NCBI GenBank assembly: GCA_017559615.1
Contig: JAFYRB010000077.1
Coordinates: forward strand, 1-24,407
Direction: 5' to 3'
Length of the DNA stretch: 24,407 nt
From: Alistipes sp.
GTDB taxonomy: Bacteria > Bacteroidota > Bacteroidia > Bacteroidales > Rikenellaceae
Shown here: piece after piece, positions 1-8,109 of the stretch
How positions within the stretch are numbered: the first letter of the stretch is position 1
How the letters are laid out: each line of letters starts with the position of its first letter
Notes under the pieces: model-generated
The model's database searches: none
What the model was told of the DNA's origin: nothing
The model's input: only the letters and a program-made list of their open reading frames with translations
Made by a program: the position numbers and the translations under genes

Positions 1-301
1 GAAGGTTTTGAAACTTGCCAAGGGTAACTTTGGTTCAAGGGGAAACGTATGGACAGTTGCGAAAAATACTGTCGAGAAGGGTTTGCAGTTTGCCTATGCA
101 CACCGTCGTGAGAAGAAGAGAAATTATCGTTCATTGTGGATCGTTCGTATCAACGCTGCGGTTCGTATGTACGGTATGACTTATTCAGAGTTTATCGGTA
201 AGATGAATGTTAAGGGTATCGCTTTGAACCGTAAGGTTTTGGCTGACCTTGCACTCAACGAGCCACAGGCATTTGAGGCAATCGTTAATGCAGTTAAATA
301 G
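1..301 (+). CDS. rplT: 50S ribosomal protein L20 (5' end outside window)
   Basis: This is the C-terminal ~99 residues of ribosomal protein L20, a primary 23S rRNA-binding protein needed early in 50S assembly. The reading frame is open from position 2, and the visible protein begins in the conserved [16 protein letters not shown] segment. It continues through the basic 'REKKRN' stretch and the 'WI-RINAA-R' and '[10 protein letters not shown]' motifs typical of the family. L20 is normally about 115 residues, so roughly 15-20 N-terminal residues lie upstream of the window. It is usually the last gene of infC-rpmI-rplT, which fits the strong terminator that follows at once. A TTG at position 8 is in frame but is an internal Leu codon, not a start. 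Confidence 0.97.
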   Translation, partial: KVLKLAKGNFGSRGNVWTVAKNTVEKGLQFAYAHRREKKRNYRSLWIVRINAAVRMYGMTYSEFIGKMNVKGIALNRKVLADLALNEPQAFEAIVNAVK

Positions 302-324
302 TAATCTCTAACTATATAGAGTGG

Positions 325-357
325 GAGCCTGATACTTCGGTGTCAGGCTCTTTTTTT
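325..357 (+). terminator. Rho-independent terminator with UUCG tetraloop after rplT
   Basis: An 11-bp stem (325-335 with 340-350, one G-T wobble) is closed by a C(TTCG)G tetraloop, the very stable UUCG class, and followed by seven T residues. It starts 24 nt after the rplT stop codon and should end the ribosomal protein transcript. Confidence 0.93.
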
Positions 358-410
358 GCGTTGTAACACTTTTTTAATCTAATTGATATAACTATGAAAT
401 AATTACCCAC

Positions 411-418
411 TACCTTTG
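411..418 (+). promoter_or_regulatory. Putative -7 box for mgsA
   Basis: TACCTTTG matches the Bacteroidota -7 consensus TAnnTTTG and ends 25 nt before the mgsA start codon. No -33 TTTG stands at the usual 19-20 bp spacing; the nearest TTG (383-385) is 25 bp away, so this call is tentative. Confidence 0.5.
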
Positions 419-443
419 CTATCGGAAAATTAAGTAAGAGATT

Positions 444-917
444 ATGGAAAAGAGATTAACAATAGCGCTTGTAGCGCACGATGCTATGAAGCACGACCTT
501 GCGGAGTGGGTTGCTTGGAACTGGGAGAAGTTGTTGTCACACCGCCTTGTATGTACAGGTACTACGGGACGTATCGTTGCCGAGACGCTTATGGCGCGTC
601 GCGGTAAGGATGCTGCGAATGCACGATTTGATATTACGATGCTTAAGTCGGGACCTTTGGGTGGCGACCAGCAGCTCGGAGCGATGATTGCTGGTGGTGA
701 GATTGATATGCTAATCTTCTTCTGGGACCCTATGTCGGCGCAGCCTCACGATGTGGACGTAAAGGCACTCTTGCGATTGGCAACGCTCTACAATGTTCCA
801 ACGGCTATCAACCGCTCTTCGGCGGACTTTATGATATCTTCAACGCTTATGGCAAATGCCGATTATAAGCCTGTTGTGAGGGATTATACCTCATATATTG
901 AGCGTACGTTGAAGTAG
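444..917 (+). CDS. mgsA: Methylglyoxal synthase
   Basis: This cytosolic enzyme converts dihydroxyacetone phosphate to methylglyoxal and phosphate, a bypass of lower glycolysis used when sugar phosphates build up. The 157-residue length and motifs fit the family throughout: LVAHDAMK (9-16, with the His and Lys of the phosphate site), TGTTG (38-42, phosphate binding), SGPLGGDQQ (69-77, containing the catalytic Asp75), FFWDP (92-96, Asp95) and PHDVDVKALLRLA (101-113, His102 and Asp105). It is a single-gene unit with its own candidate promoter and ends at a hairpin shared with the convergent RelA/SpoT gene. The ATG at 444 is the first in frame and gives a normal N terminus. Confidence 0.96.
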   Translation: MEKRLTIALVAHDAMKHDLAEWVAWNWEKLLSHRLVCTGTTGRIVAETLMARRGKDAANARFDITMLKSGPLGGDQQLGAMIAGGEIDMLIFFWDPMSAQPHDVDVKALLRLATLYNVPTAINRSSADFMISSTLMANADYKPVVRDYTSYIERTLK

Positions 918-924
918 TAGCGAG

Positions 925-967
925 AAAAAATAGGGTAGTTCCATAACCGCGGAGCTACCCTAAATTT
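925..967. terminator. Bidirectional terminator between mgsA and the RelA/SpoT gene
   Basis: A 12-bp stem (931-942 with 951-962, one G-T wobble) has an A-run on the left (925-930) and a T-rich tract on the right (964-968). Both convergent genes end within about 30 nt of it, so one hairpin can serve both strands. Confidence 0.85.
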
Positions 968-987
968 TTATACTATATCGCTGTAAC

Positions 988-2856
988 CTAAATATTTATG
1001 TGGGTTACTTCGTCGATGCCGTCAATCTCCAAGATGCTGTTCATTACCATCTTAAGCTCGCCAACGGAGTGAATCGAGAAGTCGATGGTGCATATTGCAA
1101 TGCGGTCGATGTTCTCGGTGCTGAGGGATAGCATCGTGAGGTGGAGCTTGTCGGTAATGCAGTCGATAAGGTCGCTCATAAGGTGGTAGCGGTCGATGCC
1201 CTTCACGCGAATACGTACGTGGTAGAGGAATCGCTCATCCTCCTCGAAAGCTGCCGATACGATGGCATCGCCATTCTCCGAGGCGAGGCGTATAACCTCC
1301 GTGCAGTCGCGCTTATGGAGGCAAATCTTCTCGTCATCACCCTTGTATCCGATAACCTCATCGCCAGGAAGTGGATGGCAGATAGGGCAGCGGTCATACT
1401 CCAGACGTGGAAGGTTTGCGAAGTAGCTGCGAAGGTACTTCTTGGCGCGGAACGTAGAGACGTAGTTGAGCCACTCTGGGTCGGGTTTAGCATCGTCAGC
1501 CGTGCCAATCTCCACGCGGTCGCCACGCTGAAGAACAGTGCGTAGAGAGTGTAGCTTGCGGTTGATGCGGGCATATACCGCACGCTCGCCAATCTTGCTA
1601 TGAATCTCAAATGCAAAGTCGAGAGCCGTAGCACCCTTTGGAAGTATAACTCCCTGACCTTTAGGTGTGAACACCATAATATCATCGTTATAGAAGGTAG
1701 ATGTTACACCCTCCATAAATTTCATATCCTGACTACCCTGAGCAATCTCCTGAAGGATATCCTTGAACTTCTGAAGCCACGTTGAAAGGTTGGTCTCGGA
1801 GCGCTCTGCGGCACATCCGAGGTGTGAGTTACGCACCATACTCTCCGACGAGATATGTACCTCTTCCCACTCGCCCTTCGTTCCGAGGAGCTTGACGTGG
1901 AAGCTCTGATAACCATTCTCCTTTGGAGTGTCGATGTAGTTGCATACGCTGCAAGGCTTCTCCTTGAGGTGGTCAGTAAGTGCGGAGTAAATCTTGAGCG
2001 TCATCGCCTTATCGCTGATGTTTGCCTCGCTCTTATATATAATACGTATGTAGTGCTTTCCTGTGATGTGGTTGATGTCGCTATTTGTCTCCTTCATCTT
2101 GCGCCATACGCTGTAAGGCTCACGATAGCGCACCTCCGTACGGACATCATAACCCTCCGATTTGAGGATTTGGTCTATCTGCGCGATAAAGGTCTCGATA
2201 GCCTCGCGCTCCTCCTCGCGCTCCTCGCGTAGCTGCTCCTCGAGTTTCTCGTAGTCGCCAGGACAGCGATATTGGAACGATAGATTCTCCAACTCGGTCT
2301 TGATGTGATATAGTCCAAGGCGGTTGGCAAGAGGGGCATAGAAGTAGTCGGTCTCACCCGCAATCTTCATCTGCTTCGCAGCGCTCATACTATCCAGCGT
2401 ACGCATATTGTGCAGACGGTCTGTAAGTTTGATGAGCAACGCACGCACATCATAGTGTACCGATTCGAGTATCTGGCGATAGTTATCCACCTGCTTCGAG
2501 TACTCGTAGTTGGCCTTTTTGCGCTTTGTTACGGCGTCCACCAACTTCGCCACATCCTCGCCAAAAAGCTCCTGAATCTCCTCGATAGTGTGGTCGGTAT
2601 CCTCAACAACATCGTGCAGAAATGCTGCGATAACGGTGTTGTCGGTCATCTCCAACTCCTTGGCAAGAATCGTAGCAACGGCGATAGGGTGGATAATATA
2701 GGGCTCGCCACTGCGACGTTTCTGTGTTTTATGTGCCTCGGCAGCAAACTCATAACCTCTCTTAATACGCTCCATCTGCACCTCGGATGTACGCGTTGCG
2801 AGGTAGTCGAATAGCGGCTCTATCTGTGACTTTATTTGTGCTGAATAGTCGTCCAT
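988..2856 (-). CDS. RelA/SpoT-family protein: intact HD hydrolase, degenerate (p)ppGpp synthetase
   Basis: RSH-family regulator of the alarmone (p)ppGpp, 622 residues, shorter than the usual ~730. The N-terminal hydrolase domain keeps the HD site: R/G-PY-HP (about 48-57), H81-D82, E85-D86, the KLTDRLHNMRT helix (143-153) and LANRLG (176-181). The synthetase region (about 240-360) is recognisable by YSVWRKM, NGYQSFH (314-320) and WEEVHI (330-335), but it is eroded. The position of the catalytic Asp in the usual D-L-x-A-x-R is Gly266, EIQIRT reads EVHISS, and GIAAHW reads GCAAE. A TGS domain (about 395-455), a C-x2-C...H-x5-C zinc-finger-like segment (490-518) and a C-terminal ACT domain (about 545-622) follow. 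I infer a mainly hydrolytic, SpoT-like enzyme. Family membership is certain; loss of synthesis is inferred from residues. Confidence 0.93.
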   Translation of the reverse strand: MDDYSAQIKSQIEPLFDYLATRTSEVQMERIKRGYEFAAEAHKTQKRRSGEPYIIHPIAVATILAKELEMTDNTVIAAFLHDVVEDTDHTIEEIQELFGEDVAKLVDAVTKRKKANYEYSKQVDNYRQILESVHYDVRALLIKLTDRLHNMRTLDSMSAAKQMKIAGETDYFYAPLANRLGLYHIKTELENLSFQYRCPGDYEKLEEQLREEREEEREAIETFIAQIDQILKSEGYDVRTEVRYREPYSVWRKMKETNSDINHITGKHYIRIIYKSEANISDKAMTLKIYSALTDHLKEKPCSVCNYIDTPKENGYQSFHVKLLGTKGEWEEVHISSESMVRNSHLGCAAERSETNLSTWLQKFKDILQEIAQGSQDMKFMEGVTSTFYNDDIMVFTPKGQGVILPKGATALDFAFEIHSKIGERAVYARINRKLHSLRTVLQRGDRVEIGTADDAKPDPEWLNYVSTFRAKKYLRSYFANLPRLEYDRCPICHPLPGDEVIGYKGDDEKICLHKRDCTEVIRLASENGDAIVSAAFEEDERFLYHVRIRVKGIDRYHLMSDLIDCITDKLHLTMLSLSTENIDRIAICTIDFSIHSVGELKMVMNSILEIDGIDEVTHINI

Positions 2857-2883
2857 AGGAATGTTTGTGTTAGTGTTTCTATC

Positions 2884-2913
2884 CCGAAAATTCGGATATA
2901 TATTACAAATTTA
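2884..2913 (-). promoter_or_regulatory. Putative leader and -7 box of the RelA/SpoT gene
   Basis: Read on the minus strand, 2913-2906 is TAAATTTG, a match to the -7 consensus, about 50 nt before the start codon. No clear -33 box is present. A 12-bp perfect palindrome, CCGAAAATTCGG (2884-2895), lies just downstream and could be an operator or a small leader hairpin. Confidence 0.4.
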
Positions 2914-2965
2914 AGAAAAAAAATGTTATGTTGTTCTGTGGAGCGCAATTTTTTTATGATTAGCG

Positions 2966-2995
2966 TTGAATCATAATTTCTTTTTTGTACCTTTG
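2966..2995 (+). promoter_or_regulatory. Promoter of the surface lipoprotein gene
   Basis: TTG (2966-2968), a 19-bp gap and TACCTTTG (2988-2995) form a well-spaced Bacteroidota promoter. The start codon follows at 3028, leaving a leader of about 25-30 nt. Confidence 0.75.
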
Positions 2996-3027
2996 ACACA
3001 AAGTTGTAAAATTAAAAAATTAGAGAT

Positions 3028-4656
3028 ATGAGAATTAAGAAGCTATTTTTATTTGTCGCGTTGCTTTGTGTTTGTGCGTTTGTGGGATGTAATGAAGAGA
3101 AACCTGAAAATAGGCCTACGCCAACGCCACAAAATGAGGATTTCACCTTTGCAAACATCGCGATGAATAACTCAAAAATTAGTGTTGACATCCTCCCAAA
3201 TGATAAGGATATGGAGTATGTGGTGATGTTTGCCGAGCAGAGATACTTTACCTCAAATAACATTGATACCGAGGAGGAGATATTGGCCGATGACCTCAAC
3301 TATATCTTGGGCCTTGCCGAGCAGTATGGCGTGTCGGTGCGCGAACTCTTGGAGGGTTTGAAGTGGCTTGTGAAGGGTGATAAGATTGGCTATCAGGTTG
3401 AGAATCTATATCCCGATACGGAGTATGTCGTATATTGCTATGGTGTTGAGTTTAGGGATGATACCTACGATGTAACGACGGATATTAACTATACGGTTAT
3501 TACCACTACGGCACCTGCGCTTATTAACGCGGAGTTCTCTGTGGAGAGTAACGTAGAGGGTAATAGCGTGTCATTGACCGTTACTCCTGATGGCTACGAT
3601 GGCTTCTACTATGGCTATATCGTACCTGAAAGTGATAAGTACTTTATTGCCGAGGGCGAGGAGGTTACCGAGGAGCATATCGACCACTATCGTAATCGTG
3701 CTTTTATGGAGTTTGGCTCCTATGTCAACGATCAGGGTATCCCATCGTCGCAGTTCTGCTACAAGGGTGTGACGACTATCGAGAAGCGCCTAAATCCTAA
3801 TGCAAACTATCAGCTTGTTCTCTTTGCTGTTAACAGAGATAGAGTGCCGCTGCTTTGCTCTGTGCCTTCGGTCTATAACTTCGCAACTGCGGATATCAGT
3901 AAGAGTGACCTCGTAATCACTCTCGATGTAACAGATATCACGCCTTATACCGCGCAGCTTACGGTTACTACGTCGAACGACACCGAGTCGTATGCTTGTG
4001 TGCTCCTTGCACGTAGCCAGGTGCCAGAGATGGAGAATGAGTATGAGCTTATGAACTTTATCCTTACGAACTTCGATCCTGAAATCTTTAAAGGTGGTTG
4101 GAGCGAGCAGCTTCTGCCTTTGATGCCTGATACGGAGTATACTGTTTTGGCATTTGGCGTGGAGAATAACCTCCCTACGACATCTATCGTTCGTAATGAT
4201 TTTACGTCGGCTACTGCCAAGGAGGGTAATATCAAAATTGAGAGTATTGATATCCTTAAACTCTTTGATACTTACCAGATTGCAGCCGTAGATCCAAGTT
4301 ATAGATACCTCGTAGACCAGTGTCAGTGTATCGCGGTGGTGGAGATGAAGACCTCGGCACCTACCGATAATGCCTATTTCTGGTGGTATGAGGATTGGAT
4401 GCTCGTAGAGTATAGCGAGGAGGCATTCTTGGAGGATTTGTTGATGTACCCACCAACAGGCACTCTGCAACTAATGGATATGTACTACGATGTGCCAAGC
4501 TTCTTTGCGGGTATCGCTGAGGATGAGGAGGGTAATATGAGTCCTATCTACTATGGTGAGGTGTTTACCCTCTCGGAGGAGATGTGTGATCCTGCGGAGG
4601 AGTTCTTTCAGTATATTGTGGGTGGAGTCTCATCAGTAGTTCCCTTTGCACGATGA
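3028..4656 (+). CDS. Surface lipoprotein with repeated fibronectin-III-like domains
   Basis: The 542-residue protein begins with a classic type II signal peptide: a KK pair, a hydrophobic stretch and lipobox FVGC with Cys20. The following acidic NEEKPE resembles the signal that sends Bacteroidota lipoproteins to the cell surface. At least three copies of an Ig/FnIII-type strand motif, L-x-P-(D/N)-x-x-Y-x-(V/L), are visible: YPDTEYVVYCYGVE, NPNANYQLVLFAVN and MPDTEYTVLAFGVE. This suggests three or four beta-sandwich repeats of about 120 residues. No catalytic domain is seen. The rest is rich in acidic and aromatic residues. The substrate or partner is unknown. It has its own promoter, and the threonine aldolase gene follows after 9 nt, so the two are probably cotranscribed although no functional link is evident. 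Confidence 0.8.
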   Translation: MRIKKLFLFVALLCVCAFVGCNEEKPENRPTPTPQNEDFTFANIAMNNSKISVDILPNDKDMEYVVMFAEQRYFTSNNIDTEEEILADDLNYILGLAEQYGVSVRELLEGLKWLVKGDKIGYQVENLYPDTEYVVYCYGVEFRDDTYDVTTDINYTVITTTAPALINAEFSVESNVEGNSVSLTVTPDGYDGFYYGYIVPESDKYFIAEGEEVTEEHIDHYRNRAFMEFGSYVNDQGIPSSQFCYKGVTTIEKRLNPNANYQLVLFAVNRDRVPLLCSVPSVYNFATADISKSDLVITLDVTDITPYTAQLTVTTSNDTESYACVLLARSQVPEMENEYELMNFILTNFDPEIFKGGWSEQLLPLMPDTEYTVLAFGVENNLPTTSIVRNDFTSATAKEGNIKIESIDILKLFDTYQIAAVDPSYRYLVDQCQCIAVVEMKTSAPTDNAYFWWYEDWMLVEYSEEAFLEDLLMYPPTGTLQLMDMYYDVPSFFAGIAEDEEGNMSPIYYGEVFTLSEEMCDPAEEFFQYIVGGVSSVVPFAR

Positions 4657-4665
4657 TATTGCGCT

Positions 4666-5700
4666 ATGATACACTTTAATTCCGACTATACTGCGGGTGC
4701 GCACCAAGAGGTGATGGATGCTCTTGTTCGCACAAATATGGAGCATACTGTGGGCTATGGCAATGATGACTATACCGCCGAGGCTCGTGATATGATTCGT
4801 GAGGCTGTGGGTATCCCCGATGCTGAGGTTATGTTCCTTGTTGGAGGTACGCAGACTAATGCTACGGCTATAGATGGCATCCTCCGTCGTCACGAGGGTG
4901 TCCTTGCTGCTGCAAGTGGCCATATCGCTGTCCACGAGTCGGGAGCTATCGAGGCTTCGGGGCATAAGGTTTTGACGCTGCCAGAGCGTGAGGGTAAGGT
5001 GCGTAGCGAGGATGTAGAGAAGTTTATCAAGGAGTTTTATGCCGATGAAACTTATCAGCATATGGTGGCTCCAGGAATGCTCTATATCTCGCAGCCTACG
5101 GAGTTTGGAACAATCTACTCGCTCGAGGAGCTAAAGGCGTTAAGCGAGGTGTGTTATCGTCACAATATCCCGTTGTATATTGATGGTGCGCGTATGGCCT
5201 ATGGTCTTAAGGCCGAGGGTGCGGACTTTACACTACGCGATATCGCGCGCCTTGCAGATGTATTTTATATTGGTGGCACGAAGTGTGGCACGTTGTTCGG
5301 CGAGGCTCTGGTTGTGACAAATAGGGAGCTTCTGAAGAATCTCTTTCCGCTTGTTAAGCAGCACGGTGCTCTGCTTGCCAAGGGTAGATTGTTGGGCGTT
5401 CAGTTCGGTGCGTTGTTCCGCGATGGATTGTATGAGCGTATTGGCGAAGAGGCTGTGCGTCTTGCACTTAGGATTCGTGAGGCGTTCCGAAAGGCAGGAT
5501 ATAAGGTTGTTATAGAGTCGCCTACCAATCAGCAATTCTTCCAACTTCCTAACGATGTTATCGACCGCCTTCGCGAGAGTATCTCGTTTGACTATTGGGG
5601 ACCTCGTGGAGAGAGGGAGAGTGTAGTGCGTTTCGTTACAAGTTGGTCAACAACCGAGCAAGATGTAGAGATGTTAATAGCAGAGGTACTAAAAAAATAG
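4666..5700 (+). CDS. ltaE: Low-specificity L-threonine aldolase, PLP-dependent
   Basis: Fold-type I PLP enzyme that cleaves L-threonine or allo-threonine to glycine and acetaldehyde in the cytosol. The 344-residue protein matches the family from the N terminus (FNSDYTAGAH) through the PLP-phosphate loop (GGTQTNATAI, 60-69) and the HIAVHESGA segment (86-94). It also has the cofactor-binding Asp in YIDGAR (Asp173) and the Schiff-base lysine in YIGGTKCG (Lys206). The ATG follows the lipoprotein stop by 9 nt. The last codons, encoding VLKK-stop, are themselves part of the large palindromic terminator. The symbol is by family; ltaA is equally used. Confidence 0.92.
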   Translation: MIHFNSDYTAGAHQEVMDALVRTNMEHTVGYGNDDYTAEARDMIREAVGIPDAEVMFLVGGTQTNATAIDGILRRHEGVLAAASGHIAVHESGAIEASGHKVLTLPEREGKVRSEDVEKFIKEFYADETYQHMVAPGMLYISQPTEFGTIYSLEELKALSEVCYRHNIPLYIDGARMAYGLKAEGADFTLRDIARLADVFYIGGTKCGTLFGEALVVTNRELLKNLFPLVKQHGALLAKGRLLGVQFGALFRDGLYERIGEEAVRLALRIREAFRKAGYKVVIESPTNQQFFQLPNDVIDRLRESISFDYWGPRGERESVVRFVTSWSTTEQDVEMLIAEVLKK

Positions 5701-5729
5701 AGCCACGTGGCTCTATTTTTTTAGTACCT
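5684..5729. terminator. 46-bp perfect palindrome acting as shared terminator
   Basis: Bases 5684-5706 are the exact reverse complement of 5707-5729. The core is AGCCACGTGGCT, with seven-base A and T runs on either side, so a rho-independent hairpin is available on both strands. The palindrome includes the stop codons of both convergent genes (TAG at 5698-5700 and at 5715-5713), whose products consequently both end in VLKK. Confidence 0.93.
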
Positions 5730-6285
5730 TTACCAATTCTGCTACTGCCCGTCCGCGGTGCGATATGGCGTTCTTCTCGTCGGCCGACATCTCGGCAAAG
5801 GTGACACTCTTACCTTCGGGGATAAATAGCGGGTCATAACCAAAACCCTCGGCACCCGACTCTTGTGTAGCTATCGTGCCACGCACGATGCCCTCCACTT
5901 GAATCTCCTCGCCACCACGAATTAGCGAGATTACGGTGCGGAAACGTGCTGCGCGGTTAGTTTCGCCATCCAACTCTTTGAGAAGTTTGCGGTTGTTGGC
6001 TGCAAAGTCGTGACCATCCGTAGCGTAGCGAGCCGAGCGCACTCCTGGCGCGCCACCAAGAGCCTCAACCTCCAGGCCTGTGTCGTCGGCGAAGCAGTCC
6101 AAGCCCGTACGCTGGTAGACATATCGTGCCTTGATGCTGGCATTCTCGTCGAGTGTCTCGCCCGTCTCGGGAATATCCTCCGTGATGCCCACCTCCTTGA
6201 GTGTCACAAGCTCGAAGCCCTCGCCAAGTACGGCCTTTACCTCGGAGAGTTTATGTGCGTTATTTGTTGCAAATACAATTTTCAT
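5713..6285 (-). CDS. rdgB: XTP/dITP pyrophosphatase (RdgB/HAM1 family)
   Basis: House-cleaning nucleotide pyrophosphatase that hydrolyses dITP, XTP and similar deaminated purine triphosphates to monophosphates, keeping them out of DNA and RNA. The 190-residue protein has the family signature: ATNNAHKLSEV at the N terminus, the acidic metal site DCFADDTGLEVEAL (63-75), APGVRSARYA (79-88), FGYDPLF and the C-terminal SHRGRA. I chose the ATG at 6285 because it starts exactly at the conserved MKIVFATNN. The frame stays open upstream, but that extension lies inside the preceding gene and has no family match. It sits 17 nt after the HAD hydrolase gene, so the two form an operon. Confidence 0.95.
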   Translation of the reverse strand: MKIVFATNNAHKLSEVKAVLGEGFELVTLKEVGITEDIPETGETLDENASIKARYVYQRTGLDCFADDTGLEVEALGGAPGVRSARYATDGHDFAANNRKLLKELDGETNRAARFRTVISLIRGGEEIQVEGIVRGTIATQESGAEGFGYDPLFIPEGKSVTFAEMSADEKNAISHRGRAVAELVKVLKK

Positions 6286-6302
6286 AATCGTTCTATTGGG
6301 GT

Positions 6303-7145
6303 TTAGTTGCGCGCCACCTCTAATTCGGTAAGTCGCTGGTCCATAACTACTTTGTCGATAATGGTCTTTACTACGGTGTCGATCTCCGAGCCGTCGGAGT
6401 AGTCCGCAGGACATATGTGATTTACGCGGTTGTCGCGGATAAGTTCGTTGAGTATCGTGCGCTGCCCCTCCTCCTCGGGGTTGTAGACCGCGATGGAGTG
6501 TCCGCCAAAGTTTTTCACGAGTTTCATACAAGGAATATCCGTAGTTCCGTCACCGAAGTATATCATTCGTGAGAATGGTACAGGACGCTTCGACTCCTCC
6601 ATAAAACGGTTAACATCCTTGGTGTCGAATACCGACTCCACGCCCTTGTTAATCTTGAATATAAACTGCGTTTTGTTGGTGTAGTTTACCGCCACGGCAG
6701 GCCAATATGCGATGCCGTCGACGTTGTAGAGGAACGAGCAGGCGTAGATATTCTTGAACTCGTGAGCAATCGCCGTACCCTCGATAATCTCCTTTAGTCC
6801 CGATGAGTTTACGTAGTGGAGGATGGTGACGCCACGCTCTGCGCCATAGTCGTTTATGCGCTTAAACCACTCCACAACACCCTTGTAAAACTGCACGTTA
6901 CGTCCCGACTCGCGGAATGCCTCGCGGCGAAGCGACAATCCCTTCGACTGTGCAGCCTGAAGCATACGTGCCATATATGTAAGCACCTGGTCGGCATCCT
7001 GCTCCTCGGCAAGCGTATTCGCCTCGTGCCAGAACTCCATATTACTCTTACCTACTGCGGGGATAAAGTCATACTCCTGCATATTTCCAGGAGCCAGCGT
7101 ACCATCGAAATCATATATCAATGCTACGGTAATCTTCTCTTTCAT
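6303..7145 (-). CDS. HAD-superfamily hydrolase
   Basis: Probable cytosolic phosphatase of the haloacid dehalogenase superfamily, 280 residues from the ATG at 7145. Motif I is YDFDGTLAPG (Asp12 nucleophile, Asp14 acid/base), motif II is the serine in YVNSSG (about 114), and motif IV is YFGDGTTDIPCM (Asp199 and Asp203, magnesium binding). A helical cap lies between motifs I and II (about 25-100). The pattern resembles phosphoserine-phosphatase-like HADs, but the substrate cannot be read from the sequence. A longer frame from a TTG at 7172 exists, yet the ATG gives a normal HAD N terminus. It is followed by rdgB, another phosphohydrolase, in the same operon. Confidence 0.88.
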   Translation of the reverse strand: MKEKITVALIYDFDGTLAPGNMQEYDFIPAVGKSNMEFWHEANTLAEEQDADQVLTYMARMLQAAQSKGLSLRREAFRESGRNVQFYKGVVEWFKRINDYGAERGVTILHYVNSSGLKEIIEGTAIAHEFKNIYACSFLYNVDGIAYWPAVAVNYTNKTQFIFKINKGVESVFDTKDVNRFMEESKRPVPFSRMIYFGDGTTDIPCMKLVKNFGGHSIAVYNPEEEGQRTILNELIRDNRVNHICPADYSDGSEIDTVVKTIIDKVVMDQRLTELEVARN

Positions 7146-7189
7146 CTCTAATTTTTTAGATATATGGTTCAAAATTAAGAAAAAATTAC

Positions 7190-7197
7190 TATTTTTG
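7190..7197 (+). promoter_or_regulatory. Putative -7 box for the pspC-nitroreductase unit
   Basis: TATTTTTG matches TAnnTTTG and lies 35 nt before the PspC start codon. The -33 region is weak (TTC near 7168-7170). Confidence 0.45.
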
Positions 7198-7232
7198 CAA
7201 TAATTAGTAGAGATAAATTTATTAAACGATTT

Positions 7233-7415
7233 ATGAACAGACGTTTGCTACGTTCGCGTACCGACCGTATGATTGGTGGAGTTTGTGGTGGCTTGGCGCA
7301 ATATTTTGGCCTCGATTCATCGGCTCTACGTGTTATATCGGCTTTGTTGATTCTCTTTGGCGGTATGTCCGTCTGGGTTTATTTGATATTGTGGTTAGTA
7401 ATACCAGAAGAATAA
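7233..7415 (+). CDS. PspC-domain small membrane protein
   Basis: A 60-residue protein that is nearly all PspC domain: basic N terminus, then MIGGVCGGLAQYFGLD (13-28), which is the family signature, a hydrophobic pair of segments from about 32 to 56, and a short VIPEE tail. In proteobacteria PspC takes part in the phage-shock membrane-stress response. In Bacteroidota such stand-alone proteins are common and not assigned a specific role. The nitroreductase gene begins 10 nt after its stop codon, so the two are probably cotranscribed. Confidence 0.9.
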   Translation: MNRRLLRSRTDRMIGGVCGGLAQYFGLDSSALRVISALLILFGGMSVWVYLILWLVIPEE

Positions 7416-7425
7416 ATAGTGTTTT

Positions 7426-7959
7426 ATGGAATTTAAAGATGTGATGAAGAAGCGTCGCTCGACACGACGTTATACAGGTCAACCTGTTGAGAAAGATAAA
7501 CTTATGCGCGTTATGGAGCTTGCTCTCCGCGCCCCATCTTCGAAGAATACACGCTCTACACGACTTATGGCTGTTACCGATTTGAAGCGTGTTCACGAAC
7601 TCGGTAAACTTCGCGATTGGGGTTCAAGCCTTTTGGAGGAGGCGGGTGCTGCGATTATCATCCTCGGTGATGAGAGTGCTTCACCAATGTGGCAGACCAA
7701 TGCTACGATTATGGCAACGTGCCTTCAGCTTGCGCTTGTAGACGAGGGTCTTGCATCGTGCTGGGTACACGTGGGTGACTACCGCACGCTTCAGGATGAC
7801 CCAGCGAGCCAGACCAGCGAGGATTATGTGAAGGCTCTTCTGCCGGAGATTCCAGAGGGTTATCGTGTGTGGAGTGTAATCTCGATTGGTTATGCCGACT
7901 ACACGCCAAAGCCGCTTCCAGAGTATGAGGGCCCAGAGCGTATCTTATTCGTGGAGTAG
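7426..7959 (+). CDS. Nitroreductase-family FMN oxidoreductase
   Basis: 177-residue flavoprotein of the nitroreductase superfamily, which uses FMN and NAD(P)H to reduce nitro compounds, quinones or flavin. Visible features are the N-terminal FMN-phosphate motif RRSTRRYTGQPV (about 10-21) and ALRAPSSKNTRS (33-44), the central GAAIIIL strand, and QTNATIMATCLQLALVDEGLASCWV, the dimer-interface helix followed by a second FMN-binding part. The C terminus (GYADYTPKPLPEY) is the usual tail. The natural substrate is not evident. The protein is short for the family but complete. It ends 55 nt before a strong terminator. Confidence 0.9.
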   Translation: MEFKDVMKKRRSTRRYTGQPVEKDKLMRVMELALRAPSSKNTRSTRLMAVTDLKRVHELGKLRDWGSSLLEEAGAAIIILGDESASPMWQTNATIMATCLQLALVDEGLASCWVHVGDYRTLQDDPASQTSEDYVKALLPEIPEGYRVWSVISIGYADYTPKPLPEYEGPERILFVE

Positions 7960-8014
7960 TCAGTAGGCTGAGGCGGGCATCCGCTTGGATGTTGCGCGGA
8001 ATAAGTGAAAATGA

Positions 8015-8054
8015 GAGTGAGTAGTATCGTATGGCGCTACTCGCTCTTTTTTTT
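8015..8054 (+). terminator. Terminator after the nitroreductase gene
   Basis: A 10-bp stem (8015-8024 with 8037-8046, one T-G wobble) is followed by eight T residues. Confidence 0.88.
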
Positions 8055-8109
8055 CTCTATTGCTATGCAATAATCTACGATTATGGTGCGTTTATTACGA
8101 AATAAAATG

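Noticed and set aside
3790..4470. 226-codon open frame on the minus strand inside the lipoprotein gene
   Set aside because: The plus-strand protein has a signal peptide, lipobox and repeated FnIII motifs. The minus-strand translation has low-complexity hydrophobic and basic composition without domain features.
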